Positions 44,779 to 54,399 of a DNA stretch of 64,000 nucleotides are shown piece by piece. The stretch is from Rattus norvegicus (lineage: Eukaryota > Chordata > Mammalia > Rodentia > Muridae). Where the stretch lies: NCBI RefSeq assembly GCF_036323735.1, contig NC_086029.1, positions 54,651,357 to 54,715,356 on the forward strand. Direction: 5' to 3'. Made by a program: the position numbers and the translations under genes. The stretch's first letter is position 1. Each line of letters starts with the position of its first letter. Below the pieces are notes generated by a model. It ran no database searches, was not told the origin of the DNA, and was given only the letters and a program-made list of their open reading frames with translations.

Positions 44779-45277
44779 ATCATACAGATCTTTCATTTCC
44801 TTGGTTAAAGTCACACCAAGATATTTTATATTATTTGGGAAAATTATGAAGGGTGTCCTTTCCCTAATTTCTTTCTCAACTTGTTTCTCTTTTGTGTAGA
44901 GGAAGGCTACTGATTTATTGGAGTTAATTTTATACCCAGCCACTTTGGTGAAGGTGTTTATCAGGTTTAATAGTTCTCTGATGGAACTTTTGGGGTCACT
45001 TAAATATAGAATCATATCATCTGCAAATAGTGATATTTTGACTTCTTCTTTTCCAATCTGTCTCCCCTTGATCTTCTTTTGTTGTCTGATTGCTCTGGCT
45101 AGAACTCAAGAACTATTTTGAATAGGTAGGGAGAGAGTGGGCAGCCTTTTCTTGTCCCTGATTTTAGTGGGATTGCTTCAAGTTTCTCTCCATTTAGTTT
45201 AATGTTAGTGAATGGTTTGCTGTATATGGGTTTTACTATGTTTAGGTATGGGCCTTGAATTCCTGTTCTGTCCAGGA
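44779..45277 (-). pseudogene. L1-D ORF2 fragment, inverted segment, part 2
   Basis: Minus-strand ORF2 covering about codons 617-790, with FADDMILYLSDPKSS readable and the RT motif as GTRKG (Lys codon at 45147-45149, as in L1-A). A one-base deletion near 45113 breaks the frame after IVLEF. The segment ends at the inversion junction near 45277. Confidence 0.85.
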
Positions 45278-46274
45278 TACCTCTCTTGGGCATATACCCA
45301 AAAGATGCTCCAACTTACAACAAAGACACATGCTCCACTGTGTTCATAGAAGCCTTATTTATAATAGCCAGAAGCTGGAAAGAACTCAGATGCCCTTCAA
45401 CAGAGGAATGGATACAGAAAATGTGGTACATCTACACAGTGGAATAATATTTAGCTATCAAAAACAATGACTTTATGAAATTCAAAGGCAAATGAATGGA
45501 AATGGAAAATATCATCCTGAGTGAGGTAACCCGATCACAGAAAAACATACATGGTGTGCACTCATTGATAAGTGGATATTAGCCCAATGCTTCAATTACC
45601 CAAGATGCACAGAACACATGAAACTCAATAAGGATGTCGAAAATGCATATGCTTCACTCCTTCTTTAAAAGGGGAACAAGAGTACCCTTAGGAGGGGTTA
45701 GGGAGGCAAAGTTTACAACAGAGACTCAAGGAACGCTCATTTAGAGCATGCCCCACAGGTGATCCATACATATACAGCCACCAAACTAGATAAGATGGAT
45801 GAAGCAAAGAGGTGCAGGCTGACAGGAACCGGGTGTTTATCTCTCCTGAGAGATACAGCCAGAATACTGCAAATACATAGGCGAATTCCAGCAACAAACC
45901 ACTGAACCGAGAACGGACCCCTGTTGAAGGAATCAGAGAAAGAGCTGAAGGGGATGTGACCCAATATGAACAACAATACCAACCAGCCAGAGCTTCGAGG
46001 GACTAAGCCACTCCCCATGGACTGACCCTGGGCTCCAACTGCATAGGTAGCAATGAATAGCCTAGTAGGGTCAGCAGTGGAAAGGGAAGCCCTTGGCCAG
46101 CCAAGGCTTTATTGAGGGGAGGGGGGTAATGGGTGGAGGATGCAGAGGGGAACACCCACATAGAAGGGGAGGGGGAGGGGCTAGGGCGATGTTGACCTGG
46201 AAACTGGGAAAGGGAGTAACAATTGAAATGTAAATAAGAAATACCCAATTTAATAAAGATGGAGAAAAGAAAAG
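45278..46274 (+). pseudogene. L1-D ORF2 end and 3' UTR, sense segment
   Basis: Plus-strand ORF2 from about codon 1174 (PLLGIYPKDAP-like) to its end near 45582, then the 3' UTR with a G-rich tract at about 46116-46180, AATAAA near 46253 and an A-rich tail. Frame breaks are present. Confidence 0.85.
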
Positions 46275-46288
46275 AAAAGTGTATCCAA
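46275..46288 (+). repeat. Target-site duplication of L1-D, right copy
   Basis: 'aaaagtgtatccaa'; differs from the left copy by one base. Confidence 0.82.
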
Positions 46289-46349
46289 TCACAGGAAAAA
46301 ATTTTAGTCAGTGACTATTTGTATTCATATATGAACGACACAAACATAA

Positions 46350-46772
46350 TGAAGTATTATTAATTATATGTTACAAAATATGTTCTATAGGAAAATATGA
46401 TTTAACTTGTACAAAACAAAGACAAGCATCTCTGTAGGACAATGTGGAGTACTTTTGGAGTATTCTAAGACTGATGCTGGTGGCTCTTGTGTTACATCTA
46501 CTGTCAGCTACATGAGGAAGCTCCCACCTGATTTTCCAGTGGCTGACCAGTCTGCATTCACAGCAGCAATGAATAATCATCCCCTTCCCTATTCTCACCA
46601 GCATGTGTGTCACTTGTTTTATTGATCTTGGCTATTCTAACTAGGGTAAGATGAACTCTAAAGTAGTTTTGATTTTCATTGCCCTTATAGGTAAGGACTT
46701 TGAACATTTTAAAAAGTGTTTCTCAGCCATTTGTGACTTTTTTTTTGAGCATTCTGTTTTGTTCCATGCCCC

Positions 46773-46837
<65 letters not shown>

Positions 46838-46905
46838 TTTGGTTTTCTTGATATTTAGTTTTTAAAGTTCTCTGTACATTCTAGATACTAATCTTTGTCA
46901 GATTT
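46350..46905 (-). repeat. Ancient L1 ORF2 fragment with (CA)n inside
   Basis: Minus-strand similarity to the ORF2 C-terminal region (plus-strand landmarks 'ctattctcaccagcatgtg', 'ttttgattttcattgccctt' and 'gtttctcagccattt'). A (CA)n run of about 29 units interrupts it at 46778-46835. Confidence 0.7.
46778..46835 (+). repeat. (CA)n microsatellite
   Basis: Uninterrupted CA run of about 29 units. Confidence 0.97.
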
Positions 46906-47416
46906 TTTTCTATTCCCCTTTACCTACCCTAAATGATCCTTTCTAGACTTCCTGTGAATTTTCTCTACTCATTACCTTCTTCTCCCCAGTCTGTTGCTTG
47001 TCCTTTTGCAAACTGTTTCTTAGTGTAGACTTGAAGGGATAAGTGCCATCTGTCCTACAGTTTCTAGAATATTCCACATTATTTCTGCTCTTTAATTTCT
47101 TCTCTGTATTTTTTTTTACCTCTCTTTCCTCCTGGTGTTCTTTTATATCACCTCTGTGACATGAACACTGTTTTGCCTCAGCAGTTACAAACCTCGTAAC
47201 TTTTAGTACTCAAACATCCCAGTCACTCATTCATATAATTTATTTTGGCTCCTGGCACTGGGCCAGGGAGTTACATATACTTATGGTTAAACATGAGGTG
47301 ACCCATAAAACTAAATTAATACCTCCAGTGTGAAATGTGATAACAACAAGCAGAGTAGTATACCTAAATGCTCAAGTTAACTTCCCCAGATTCTACACAC
47401 TTACCAAAGCTTTGGT
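46906..47416. other. Intergenic DNA, partly paralogous to the flank of OR gene 4
   Basis: No gene. About 47020-47160 ('gccatctgtcctacagtttct') corresponds loosely to 58680-58800 ('gccaactgtcctctacatttc'), in keeping with duplication of the OR unit. Confidence 0.45.
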
Positions 47417-47527
47417 TCTTCTTTTTTCTTTTTTTTTCTTTCTTCTTTTTTTCGGAGCTGGGGACCGAACCCAGGGCCTTCCGCTTGCTAGACAAGCGCT
47501 CTACCACTGAGCTAAATCCCCAACCCC
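47417..47527 (-). mobile_element. ID-family SINE
   Basis: The minus strand reads 'ggggttggggatttagctca' and continues through the tRNA-like promoter half of a rodent ID element (BC1/tRNA-Ala-derived), with its A-rich tail shown as a T-rich stretch at 47417-47452. A perfect 14-bp duplication 'tcttcttttttctt' lies at 47417-47430 and 47528-47541. ID elements are especially numerous in rat. Confidence 0.93.
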
Positions 47528-47547
47528 TCTTCTTTTTTCTTAAACAC

Positions 47548-47553
47548 ATAATT
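47548..47553 (+). repeat. Target-site duplication of solo LTR, left copy
   Basis: 'ataatt', repeated at 47930-47935. Six bases is the duplication size of ERVK-type (class II) elements. Confidence 0.88.
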
Positions 47554-47929
47554 TGTAGAGGGCCGCAATAACATTCACCACCACTAGATGGCGCTGGCTT
47601 CCACTGCGCCCCACGTGGAAGGCCAGGATAGCCTCCGCCATTACAAGATGGCTCCAGCCTTCGCCGCGCCAGCTGGCCCCCTTTCAGGAAGTTAACTGTG
47701 CGCATGTGCAAGAGTGCCTTCGGGCCAGGTCTTTGCCCACTCCGGGGCGTGCCTTATGAGATCATGGGTAAACAACCAATCAGGTGTGGGTGCGCCGCAC
47801 TAGGGTGTTTATAAGCGCGCCATGTTGGCACGGCAGGCGCTTCCTCTTCTAAGATTAATAAAGTTGGTCACAGTAAGGATTTCTGTGTACCCGCATGTTT
47901 CCTGCTGGCGGGAAGTCGTGTGTGGGACA
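47554..47929 (+). mobile_element. Solo LTR of an ERVK/IAP-like endogenous retrovirus
   Basis: A 376-bp unit starting TG and ending CA, flanked by the 6-bp duplication, with no internal retroviral sequence, so a solo LTR left by recombination. 'CCAAT' at 47776-47780 and 'TATAAG' at 47810-47815 mark the U3 promoter, and 'AATAAA' at 47857-47862 the poly-A signal. The GC-rich U3 with repeated 'aagatggc'/'agatggcgct' motifs resembles IAP-type LTRs. No coding capacity. Confidence 0.88.
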
Positions 47930-48487
47930 ATAATTTATGTCTTAAACAACACATAGTACGGACTCTACATTATAAATAATTACCAAGTTATCTCTTTGTC
48001 ATCATTACCTTCCAATATTTTATACATGCATGTTGACTTTACATTAATTTATAAACCATCTGGAGTTTTAAAGGATAGATCATTGTTTATAAACTACTCA
48101 GTTTCTGTAGTTACAGTTCACAATCAACAGTTTGCTCAAATGTTTCCAAACAACTCTTATATAAAATCTGCTTCAGGAGCTTCTTATAGAGTTAATATTG
48201 TTGAATATACTTTCCTCCTACCAGAACCCCATTTTGTTGCTACTATACAATTAATTAAAATTAGTTTTGAGATATTTTCTCCTACCATTATTCTATTATG
48301 TTTCCATTACATCAAGCAAATATATTCTAATCGATTAAAACCATACAACTCTATTCACTTTATAATTCATGTGGTTTAAACATCTTCACAGTAACATTGA
48401 GTCTGTGAAGCAGCTACTGAATTTTCCTAGCAAACCAATGTTTTAAAACATATCATCTTTTGTTAAAGCTACCAATATTTACATGTT
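47930..48487. other. Flank of OR gene 3, paralogous in part to 59510-59700
   Basis: About 48205-48300 ('tttcctcctaccagaacccc', 'ttagttttgagatattttct') parallels 59527-59610 upstream of OR gene 4. The 127-codon frame at 47996-48379 has no recognisable domain and lies in the duplicated non-coding flank, so I do not call it a gene. Confidence 0.55.
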
Positions 48488-48503
48488 AAAATTATATCAT
48501 TGA
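48488..48503 (+). repeat. Target-site duplication of L1-F, left copy
   Basis: 'aaaattatatcattga' (16 bp), perfect match to 49023-49038. Confidence 0.92.
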
Positions 48504-49022
48504 TGGATGAAGCAAAGAAGTGCAGGCCGACAGGAGCCGGATGTAGATCTCTCCTGAGAGACACAGCCAGAATACAGCAAATACAGAGGTGAATGCCAGC
48601 AGTAAACCACTGAACTGAGAATAGGACCCCCGTTGAAGGAATCAGAGAAAGAACTGGAAGAGCTTGAAGGGGCTTGAGACCCCTTATGAACAACAATACC
48701 AAGCAATCAGAGCTTCCAGGGACTAAGCCACTACCTAAAGACTATACATGGACTGACCCTGGACTCTGACCTCATAGGTAGCAATGAATATCCTAGTAAG
48801 ATCACCAGTGGAAGGGGAAGCCCTTGGTCCTGCTAAGACTGAACCCCACAGTGAACATGATTGTTGTGGGGAGGGTGGCAATGGGGGGAGGGTGGGGAGG
48901 GGAACACCCATAAAGAAGGGGAAGGGGAGGGATTAGGGGGATGTTTGCCCGGAAAGCGGGAAAGGGAATAACACTCGAAATGTAAATAAGAAATACTCAA
49001 GTTAATAAAAAAGAAAAAGAAA
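48504..49022 (+). mobile_element. L1-F: short 5'-truncated L1 (3' UTR only)
   Basis: 519 bp of L1 3' UTR, colinear with about 14739-15240 of L1-A and ending in AATAAA and an A-rich tail. It is flanked by a perfect 16-bp TSD. It lies about 200 bp upstream of the OR gene 3 coding exon, therefore probably inside its last intron. Confidence 0.93.
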
Positions 49023-49038
49023 AAAATTATATCATTGA
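49023..49038 (+). repeat. Target-site duplication of L1-F, right copy
   Basis: 'aaaattatatcattga', paired with 48488-48503. Confidence 0.92.
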
Positions 49039-49189
49039 ATTAAAATTATTTCTTAAATTTCAAAAAGAGTTTCCATTACTTATTGTCAAACAACATAATT
49101 CAAAGGTCATTCTCATAAGCATATTGTATTTCAAATCCACCACCAAATTTCACTTTACAAGTCCTTACTAAATATACTCTAACATTTGC

Positions 49190-49204
49190 TTCTTTTCATT
49201 TAAG
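49190..49204 (+). other. Splice acceptor before OR gene 3
   Basis: Pyrimidine-rich 'cttcttttcatttaag' ends at 49204, 18 bases before the ATG. AAG is a somewhat weaker acceptor than the CAG used by OR gene 4. Confidence 0.6.
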
Positions 49205-49222
49205 GGACATCTAAGTGAGGAC

Positions 49223-50152
49223 ATGGGAACAGAGAATGCAACTCTGCTGACAGAATTTGTTCTCACAGGACTCAGTCACCAACCGTCATGGAAAATCTCC
49301 CCGTTCCTGCTGTTCTTGTCCATCTATCTTATCACCATTGTGGGGAATCTTGGTCTAATTATTCTCATCTGGAATGACCCTTGCCTTCAAATCCCCATGT
49401 ACTTATTTCTTGGGTGTTTCACGCTTGTTGATACTTGGTTATCAACCACGGTGACACCAAAGATGCTCCTCGCCATCATAGCTAAGAGTAAATTGATCTC
49501 TCTTTCTGAATGCATGATACAGTTCTTTTCTTTTGTGATGTGTGCAACCATGGAGTGTTTTCTCTTAGCAGCAATGGCCTATGATCACTATGCAGCCATA
49601 TACAAACCTTTACTGTACCCAGTGATCATGACATATAGACTGTGTGTGCGTCTGCTCATCTTGACCTTTATAACTGGAATTCTTCATGCTTCAATTCAAG
49701 AAGGCATGTTGTTCAGATTAACCTTCTGTAATTTGAATGTAATACATCATTTTTACTGTGATGTAATGCCGCTGTTAAAGATTTCCTCTACCGACCCTTC
49801 TCTTAATTACCTAATTGTTTTTATTTTCTCTGGCTCAATTCAAGTTTTCACTATTTCAACTATTCTAGGCTCTTACACACTTGTTCTGTTTACAATCTTA
49901 AGAAAGAGATCTTCCAAAGGTGTAAAGAAAGCCTTCTCCACATGTGGAGCCCATCTCCTCTCTGTGTGCTTATATTATGGCTCTCTTCTCTTCATGTATC
50001 TGCTTCCTGCATCCCAAAAAGCACAGGATGAAGACATGATGGACTCTGTATTCTACACTGTCATAATCCCTGTGATGAATCCAATCATCTATCGTCTGAG
50101 AAACAAGCAAATCAAGGACTCAGTGGAAAAATTCTTAAAGAGAAATGTTTAG
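49223..50152 (+). CDS. Olfactory receptor, OR5H-like, with degenerate motifs (OR gene 3)
   Basis: 309 residues, open throughout, gap-free with OR gene 4 and clearly the same OR5H-like subfamily (GTENATLLTEFVLTGLSH start, Asn5 glycosylation site). Several near-invariant positions are altered. MAYDRYVAIC reads MAYDHYAAIY (His122, Ala124, Tyr127), so the G-protein-coupling Arg is lost. The loop Cys189 is Ser, leaving Cys169 without its usual partner. PIIYS reads PIIYR (Arg291), and the TM2 core LAFVD reads FTLVD. Cys97, Cys179 and KAFSTCGAHL are intact. It may be a non-functional receptor that has not yet gained a stop codon, or one with unusual signalling. Start chosen as the only ATG next to the acceptor. 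Confidence 0.9.
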   Translation: MGTENATLLTEFVLTGLSHQPSWKISPFLLFLSIYLITIVGNLGLIILIWNDPCLQIPMYLFLGCFTLVDTWLSTTVTPKMLLAIIAKSKLISLSECMIQFFSFVMCATMECFLLAAMAYDHYAAIYKPLLYPVIMTYRLCVRLLILTFITGILHASIQEGMLFRLTFCNLNVIHHFYCDVMPLLKISSTDPSLNYLIVFIFSGSIQVFTISTILGSYTLVLFTILRKRSSKGVKKAFSTCGAHLLSVCLYYGSLLFMYLLPASQKAQDEDMMDSVFYTVIIPVMNPIIYRLRNKQIKDSVEKFLKRNV

Positions 50153-50779
50153 GTCTCATATTACTATCTGTAGTCTCTGTCAAAATATCACAAATGTATG
50201 CTTACTTAATGTGCTGTATTTTGTTCATGCTCTAGAATATTTTCCAATTGCCCCGTTCTAGCATTTTAATGAACTAATATGAAATGCCCAATTCTTTAAA
50301 ATATTTCTCTGTGTATATTCAATCCTACAAAGACATGTAATCATATATTATATTGTGATGCAAAGAAATATAGCAGCATATCAAACTGGTTTGTCTGTTC
50401 TGTGGTATGACTTCAGTGGCTGTAGGAAAGTAGGCCCTCTGAAAAAGACTTCAGTGTGAGAGAGTTAATTTTTCAGATTGGAGATTCATATCACGTTTAT
50501 TGTTTTGAAGTACAGCTTTATGTTTTAATGGCAGACAAAAGCATCTCACATAAGACTAGGGATGTGGAAATAGTAACAAATATAAATTGTATTTATTAAT
50601 ATTTTACTAGTTCATTAACTTTGACACTTTTTAAAGATTAATTATTTTTTCTTTGTATTTGTACATTCATGTTTCAGGTTTTAACTTTTTAGGAGATTAT
50701 TGACAAAATTATCTTACTCTTTATAACAGACAGACAAAAAAATTTGAGTTAGATATAAATCAATAACCACCATGTGCTG
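50153..50779. other. Flank after OR gene 3
   Basis: AT-rich, probably 3' UTR and intergenic. No gene seen. Confidence 0.5.
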
Positions 50780-51145
50780 ATTAATTCTTGTCGATAGAAA
50801 TCAGACTCACCTAAAAAGAGAGAGGCTTAATTGCAGTGTTTGTTCCATCTGACTGGCCTGTGAGTATTCCTCTAGGGCCATTTTCTTGACATATGTTTTA
50901 CAAGGGAAGGTCCAGCTCACATGAGGAGTGCTACCCCTCATGGGGTAGGAAGTTCAGAGTTCTATAAGAAAATCAGCTGAGCTCCTACAAAATAATGCAT
51001 GGTAGTAAACCATACACCTGCAATATCTGGGCTTCCGTATCTGACTCTACTTCACGTGGTGATGCACTGTATGCTGCAAGTTGAAATAAACTCTTTTCAT
51101 CTTAAGATTCTTTTGGTTGGTTCATTCTTTTGGTTGGTTTTTGTG
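50780..51145 (+). repeat. Probable URR1-like (hAT-derived) repeat
   Basis: Order 'cagactcacctaaaaagaga', 'gactggcctgtgagtattcc', 'ccattttcttgac', 'tctataagaaaatcagctga' and 'gaaataaactc' follows a common rodent non-autonomous DNA transposon I recall as URR1. The right end carries a short tandem duplication of 'attcttttggttggtt'. Family name is from memory. Confidence 0.5.
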
Positions 51146-51207
51146 GGAGTGTTAAAACTACCCACAAAACTTTCAACCCAAACTATTTTCTATCTACAAG
51201 AACTGCA
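51146..51207 (+). repeat. 62-bp perfect direct repeat, copy 1
   Basis: Identical over 62 bp to 52124-52185, 978 bp downstream. Copy 2 is native L1 3' UTR; copy 1 stands alone between the URR1-like repeat and the inverted L1 segment. Confidence 0.95.
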
Positions 51208-52850
51208 AAATTGTGTCTTTTTTTAATAGCTGAATAGTAACCCATTTTGTAGCTGTACCACTTTTTCTTTATCCATTCTTCAGTTGAGGGACACCTGGTT
51301 TGTTTCCAGTTTCTGTCTATTACGAACAAAGCTGCTATGAACACATTATAGCAAGTGTTTGGTGGAATGTTGGAACATTTTTGGTATAAGCCCAGGAATG
51401 GTAGAGCTGGGTCTGGATGTAGAACTATTCCCAGATTTATGAGAAAGTGACAATTAATTTCCAAAATGCTTGTACAAATTTGTACTCCCACCAGCAATTA
51501 AGAAGTGTTTACCTTGCTCCATGTCGTTGTCAGCACTGCTATTTCTTGAGTTATTGATCTTAACCATTCTAATATGTGTAAGATGAAACCTCATAGTTGT
51601 TTTGATTTGCATTTCCATGAGAAATAAGGACTTAGAATATTTATTTAAGTAGTTCCTGCTCATCCTGGGTGAGATAACTCAGCCCCCAAAACACATGCAT
51701 GGTATGTGCTCACTTTATAGAGATAAAATACAGATACCATATTATACTCCATAGACCCAAAGAAACTAACCAATAAGAGAGGCCCAAGGAAGGAAGCTTG
51801 AATCTCATTTAGAAGGTGAATAAAATAGTCATAAGGGCAAGATAGAGGGGGAGAACTGGGAGGGAGGGAGAGTGGGAAAAGCAATGGGAGATTCGAGATG
51901 AATTGTGGGGAAATACAGAAAAGATGGCTAGGTGGCCAGGAAAATGAATGGAAATCTGCAACTTAAATGGGTGAGAAAGTAGGTGGAATCTGCAGGATGA
52001 GACAGAGACCTTGGATAAGGGAGGCACCCAAGAGTCAATGATGATGGCGTTAGCTGTCATTTGCTACATGAGGGATATGGAACCTGAAGAGGCCACCACT
52101 TGTAGCCAGACAGGAACTTCAGTGGAGTGTTAAAACTACCCACAAAACTTTCAACCCAAACTATTTTCTATCTACAAGAACTGCAGATACATGTCACAGA
52201 GCAACAACTGATGGAATGTCCAATCAATAACCAGCCCAACTTGAGACCCATTCCATGGGTCAACACCAATCCCTAATACTATTAGTGATTCTCTGTTATG
52301 CTTATAGACAGGAGCATGCTGTAATCTCATAGGCTTCACCAAGCAGCTGACTCAGATACAAATACCCACAGCCAAACAGTGGGTAGAGCCTAGGGACATT
52401 TATGGAAGAATAGGAGGAAGGATTGCAGTTCCCAAAGGAAATAAAAACTCCACTAGAAGACTAACAGATCAACTAACCTTGGTACCTTGGGGCTCTCAGA
52501 GTCTGAAGCACCAACCAAATAACCTGGACCTAGGCCTTCCTGCACATATGTAGCAGATATGTAGCTTGGTCTTCATGTGGGTCCTGAAACAAATGGAATG
52601 AGGACTATTCCAAAAGCTGTTACCTGTATATGGGATATGTTCTAGTAGTTCAGCTGCCTTGTCTGGCCTCAGTAAGAGAGGAAGTGCTTAGCTTCTCAGT
52701 GACCTCGAGTACCAGGATCTGAGTGATACCCAAGGGGTCCCCACCTGCTCAGAGAAGAAGGGAGGAGGATGGAGGATTTTGGGAGGGGGTGACCAGGATA
52801 GGGCAGTAAGTGGGATGTAAAATGAATAAGTACGAGAAATTAAATTATTA
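51208..52850 (+). repeat. Old L1 with inverted 5' part
   Basis: About 51208-51656 is minus-strand ORF2 (about codons 1130-1237; 'tttgatttgcatttccatga' and 'agctgaatagtaaccca' on the plus strand). About 51657-52850 is plus-strand ORF2 end and 3' UTR with an A-rich tail. This is a second twin-priming layout, much older than L1-D. It contains copy 2 of the 62-bp repeat (52124-52185). Confidence 0.8.
52124..52185 (+). repeat. 62-bp perfect direct repeat, copy 2 (L1 3' UTR)
   Basis: Starts 'ggagtgttaaaactaccc' and ends 'acaagaactgca'. Loosely alignable to the 3' UTR of the old L1 near 34530-34580, so this copy is in its native place. Confidence 0.95.
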
Positions 52851-53984
52851 AAAGACTCTTTTGCTCATGGATTCTCTCTCAGCAACAGAAAACCAAGTAA
52901 GGCATACAGAGATAATGATCAGTTTGGGTTGGTTCCTAGCTCTGGCAGAATGGTATTGAGTATGTTTTCAGGGATATGTCAAGAACTCTTTACAGGGTAT
53001 CACTGATTTATTTCACTGTTCGTTGAGTCTTGAAAAACAGGCTTTAAATATTTAGTCACCAAGACAGCTTGTGAAAATGCAACCGAACTTGTTATATCTT
53101 CATATTTTCTAATTCAGTGATGTTGCTAATAAAGTATGATTATGATCATATTTAGAAAATTACTGCTCTGTAATGTAAATGTTTTGTAAAAATTCTATAT
53201 GAAGTATCTCTATGTAAGACAAAGTGAAGTGGCTACACATTTAACATTATTTAAATGTGAGAAAGGCAATACTAAGATGTATACCATGTTTCCCCAGCCC
53301 ATACTTAGCAACGTAGATAAATCATATAATATAGCATCTGTTTCAAAACTTGAAGTACAAAGGGTATTTGTTAATTTTCTCTCTAGGTCTGATGTCGAAA
53401 GTGATAATATCTAGTCAAACCTATGGCATTATTTAAGTTTAGTTAGTGTGAGTCAGGCTTACATTAATTACAAAAATATTATTTAGCAAGTAAATCCATT
53501 CTGGACTGTAGTTCTCAACATTTATGTATAATAAATATCTTTGCTCAAAAATATTGTTTTTACTTCTTTGATAAGGTTCATTTTATGTGAAATTTATTTG
53601 AAGGCAATAACTTGCAATTATGTGATATTTCCTTCTTTGATTGAGAAAAAAACTTACCAAATATGAAGTGAGTGCTGTATTAATTATGGTTATAAAAGCT
53701 TACAAGTTCCATATTTGCTGTCAACTTCTTAGCTAAAAGATTTAACTCCATGCTTCATTCAAAGTTTACATAGTATACTAACTAATGGTGTTATCCATTC
53801 TGAATCTGAAGGCCTGGAATTGATGTGTCCCTGTAGGATGAATATCAATGATTGAGATTTGTGAAAAATAAACTTAACTTTTCTCTAAGTTTCATTTTAC
53901 TGAGGATGTAAATTAGCATAACGATGACCCCACGTATTTGGAGAAAGTCAAATGACTAACAACTAATAACTACTGAGGCCAGAC
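52851..53984. other. Intergenic AT-rich DNA
   Basis: No gene or clear repeat recognised. Confidence 0.5.
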
Positions 53985-54090
53985 AAGGCAGCCCAACTGC
54001 TAGGGCATATGCCATACACAGGTAACAGCTTTTGGAATAGTCCCCATTCTATTCATTTGGGACCCACATGAAGACCGAGCTACATATCTA
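53985..54090 (-). repeat. Old L1 3'-UTR fragment
   Basis: The minus strand matches the 3' UTR segment at about 52565-52665 of the neighbouring old L1 ('gacccacatgaagaccgagc' here versus 'gcttggtcttcatgtgggtc' there). Confidence 0.7.
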
Positions 54091-54399
54091 GTTATTCTAC
54101 CAATCCAAATAGTTAACACCCTTAGCAAAGAAACCCAGACACACCTAGAAATGATGTTTTATTAGACGCCTTAGGTACCAGGCAAGTGGACACAGAAAAT
54201 TACCTATGTTTCCCACTATACTGCTATTCCCTGAGGATTCCATCTTTTAGTGCATACTTATACTCCATAGCTCTTTGCCACAGGCTCTCTTACTTTTTCT
54301 TCTTAGAAAAATCTACATTCTTTTGCACTCTCAACTTACTTCAGAAACACTATCTTCTGGGGACAACATAGCCACCACACTTGCCAGGATACCCACTTA
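54091..54399. other. Unassigned sequence before old L1
   Basis: Nothing recognised; could be the 5' UTR of the old L1 that follows. Confidence 0.35.

Larger units (their letters stand above)
38870..46274 (+). mobile_element. L1-D: 5'-inverted (twin-primed) L1, later split by L1-E
   Basis: The right part (about 45278-46274) is a plus-strand L1 from about ORF2 codon 1174 to the A-tail. The left part (38870-40048, continued at 44770-45277 after L1-E) is the upstream ORF2 piece, about codons 617-1174, in the opposite orientation. Both segments break at the same L1 point ('atacctctcttgg'), and 14-bp target duplications enclose the whole. This is the signature of twin priming. 'ttgg' is shared between target and L1 at the left junction, consistent with microhomology priming. 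More diverged than L1-A to L1-C. Confidence 0.88.

Noticed and set aside
46778..46835. Regular short repeats as a possible CRISPR-like array
   Set aside because: Simple (CA)n, as are the other arrays at 27896, 35483 and 58494; no spacer structure, and the genome is mammalian.
47453..47527. Functional tRNA gene
   Set aside because: The tRNA-like sequence is the promoter half of an ID SINE with an A-tail and target duplications; the same applies to 58398-58470.
47996..48379. 127-codon plus-strand frame before OR gene 3
   Set aside because: No recognisable domain; the region is duplicated non-coding flank and the frame is not retained in the corresponding part near 59500.
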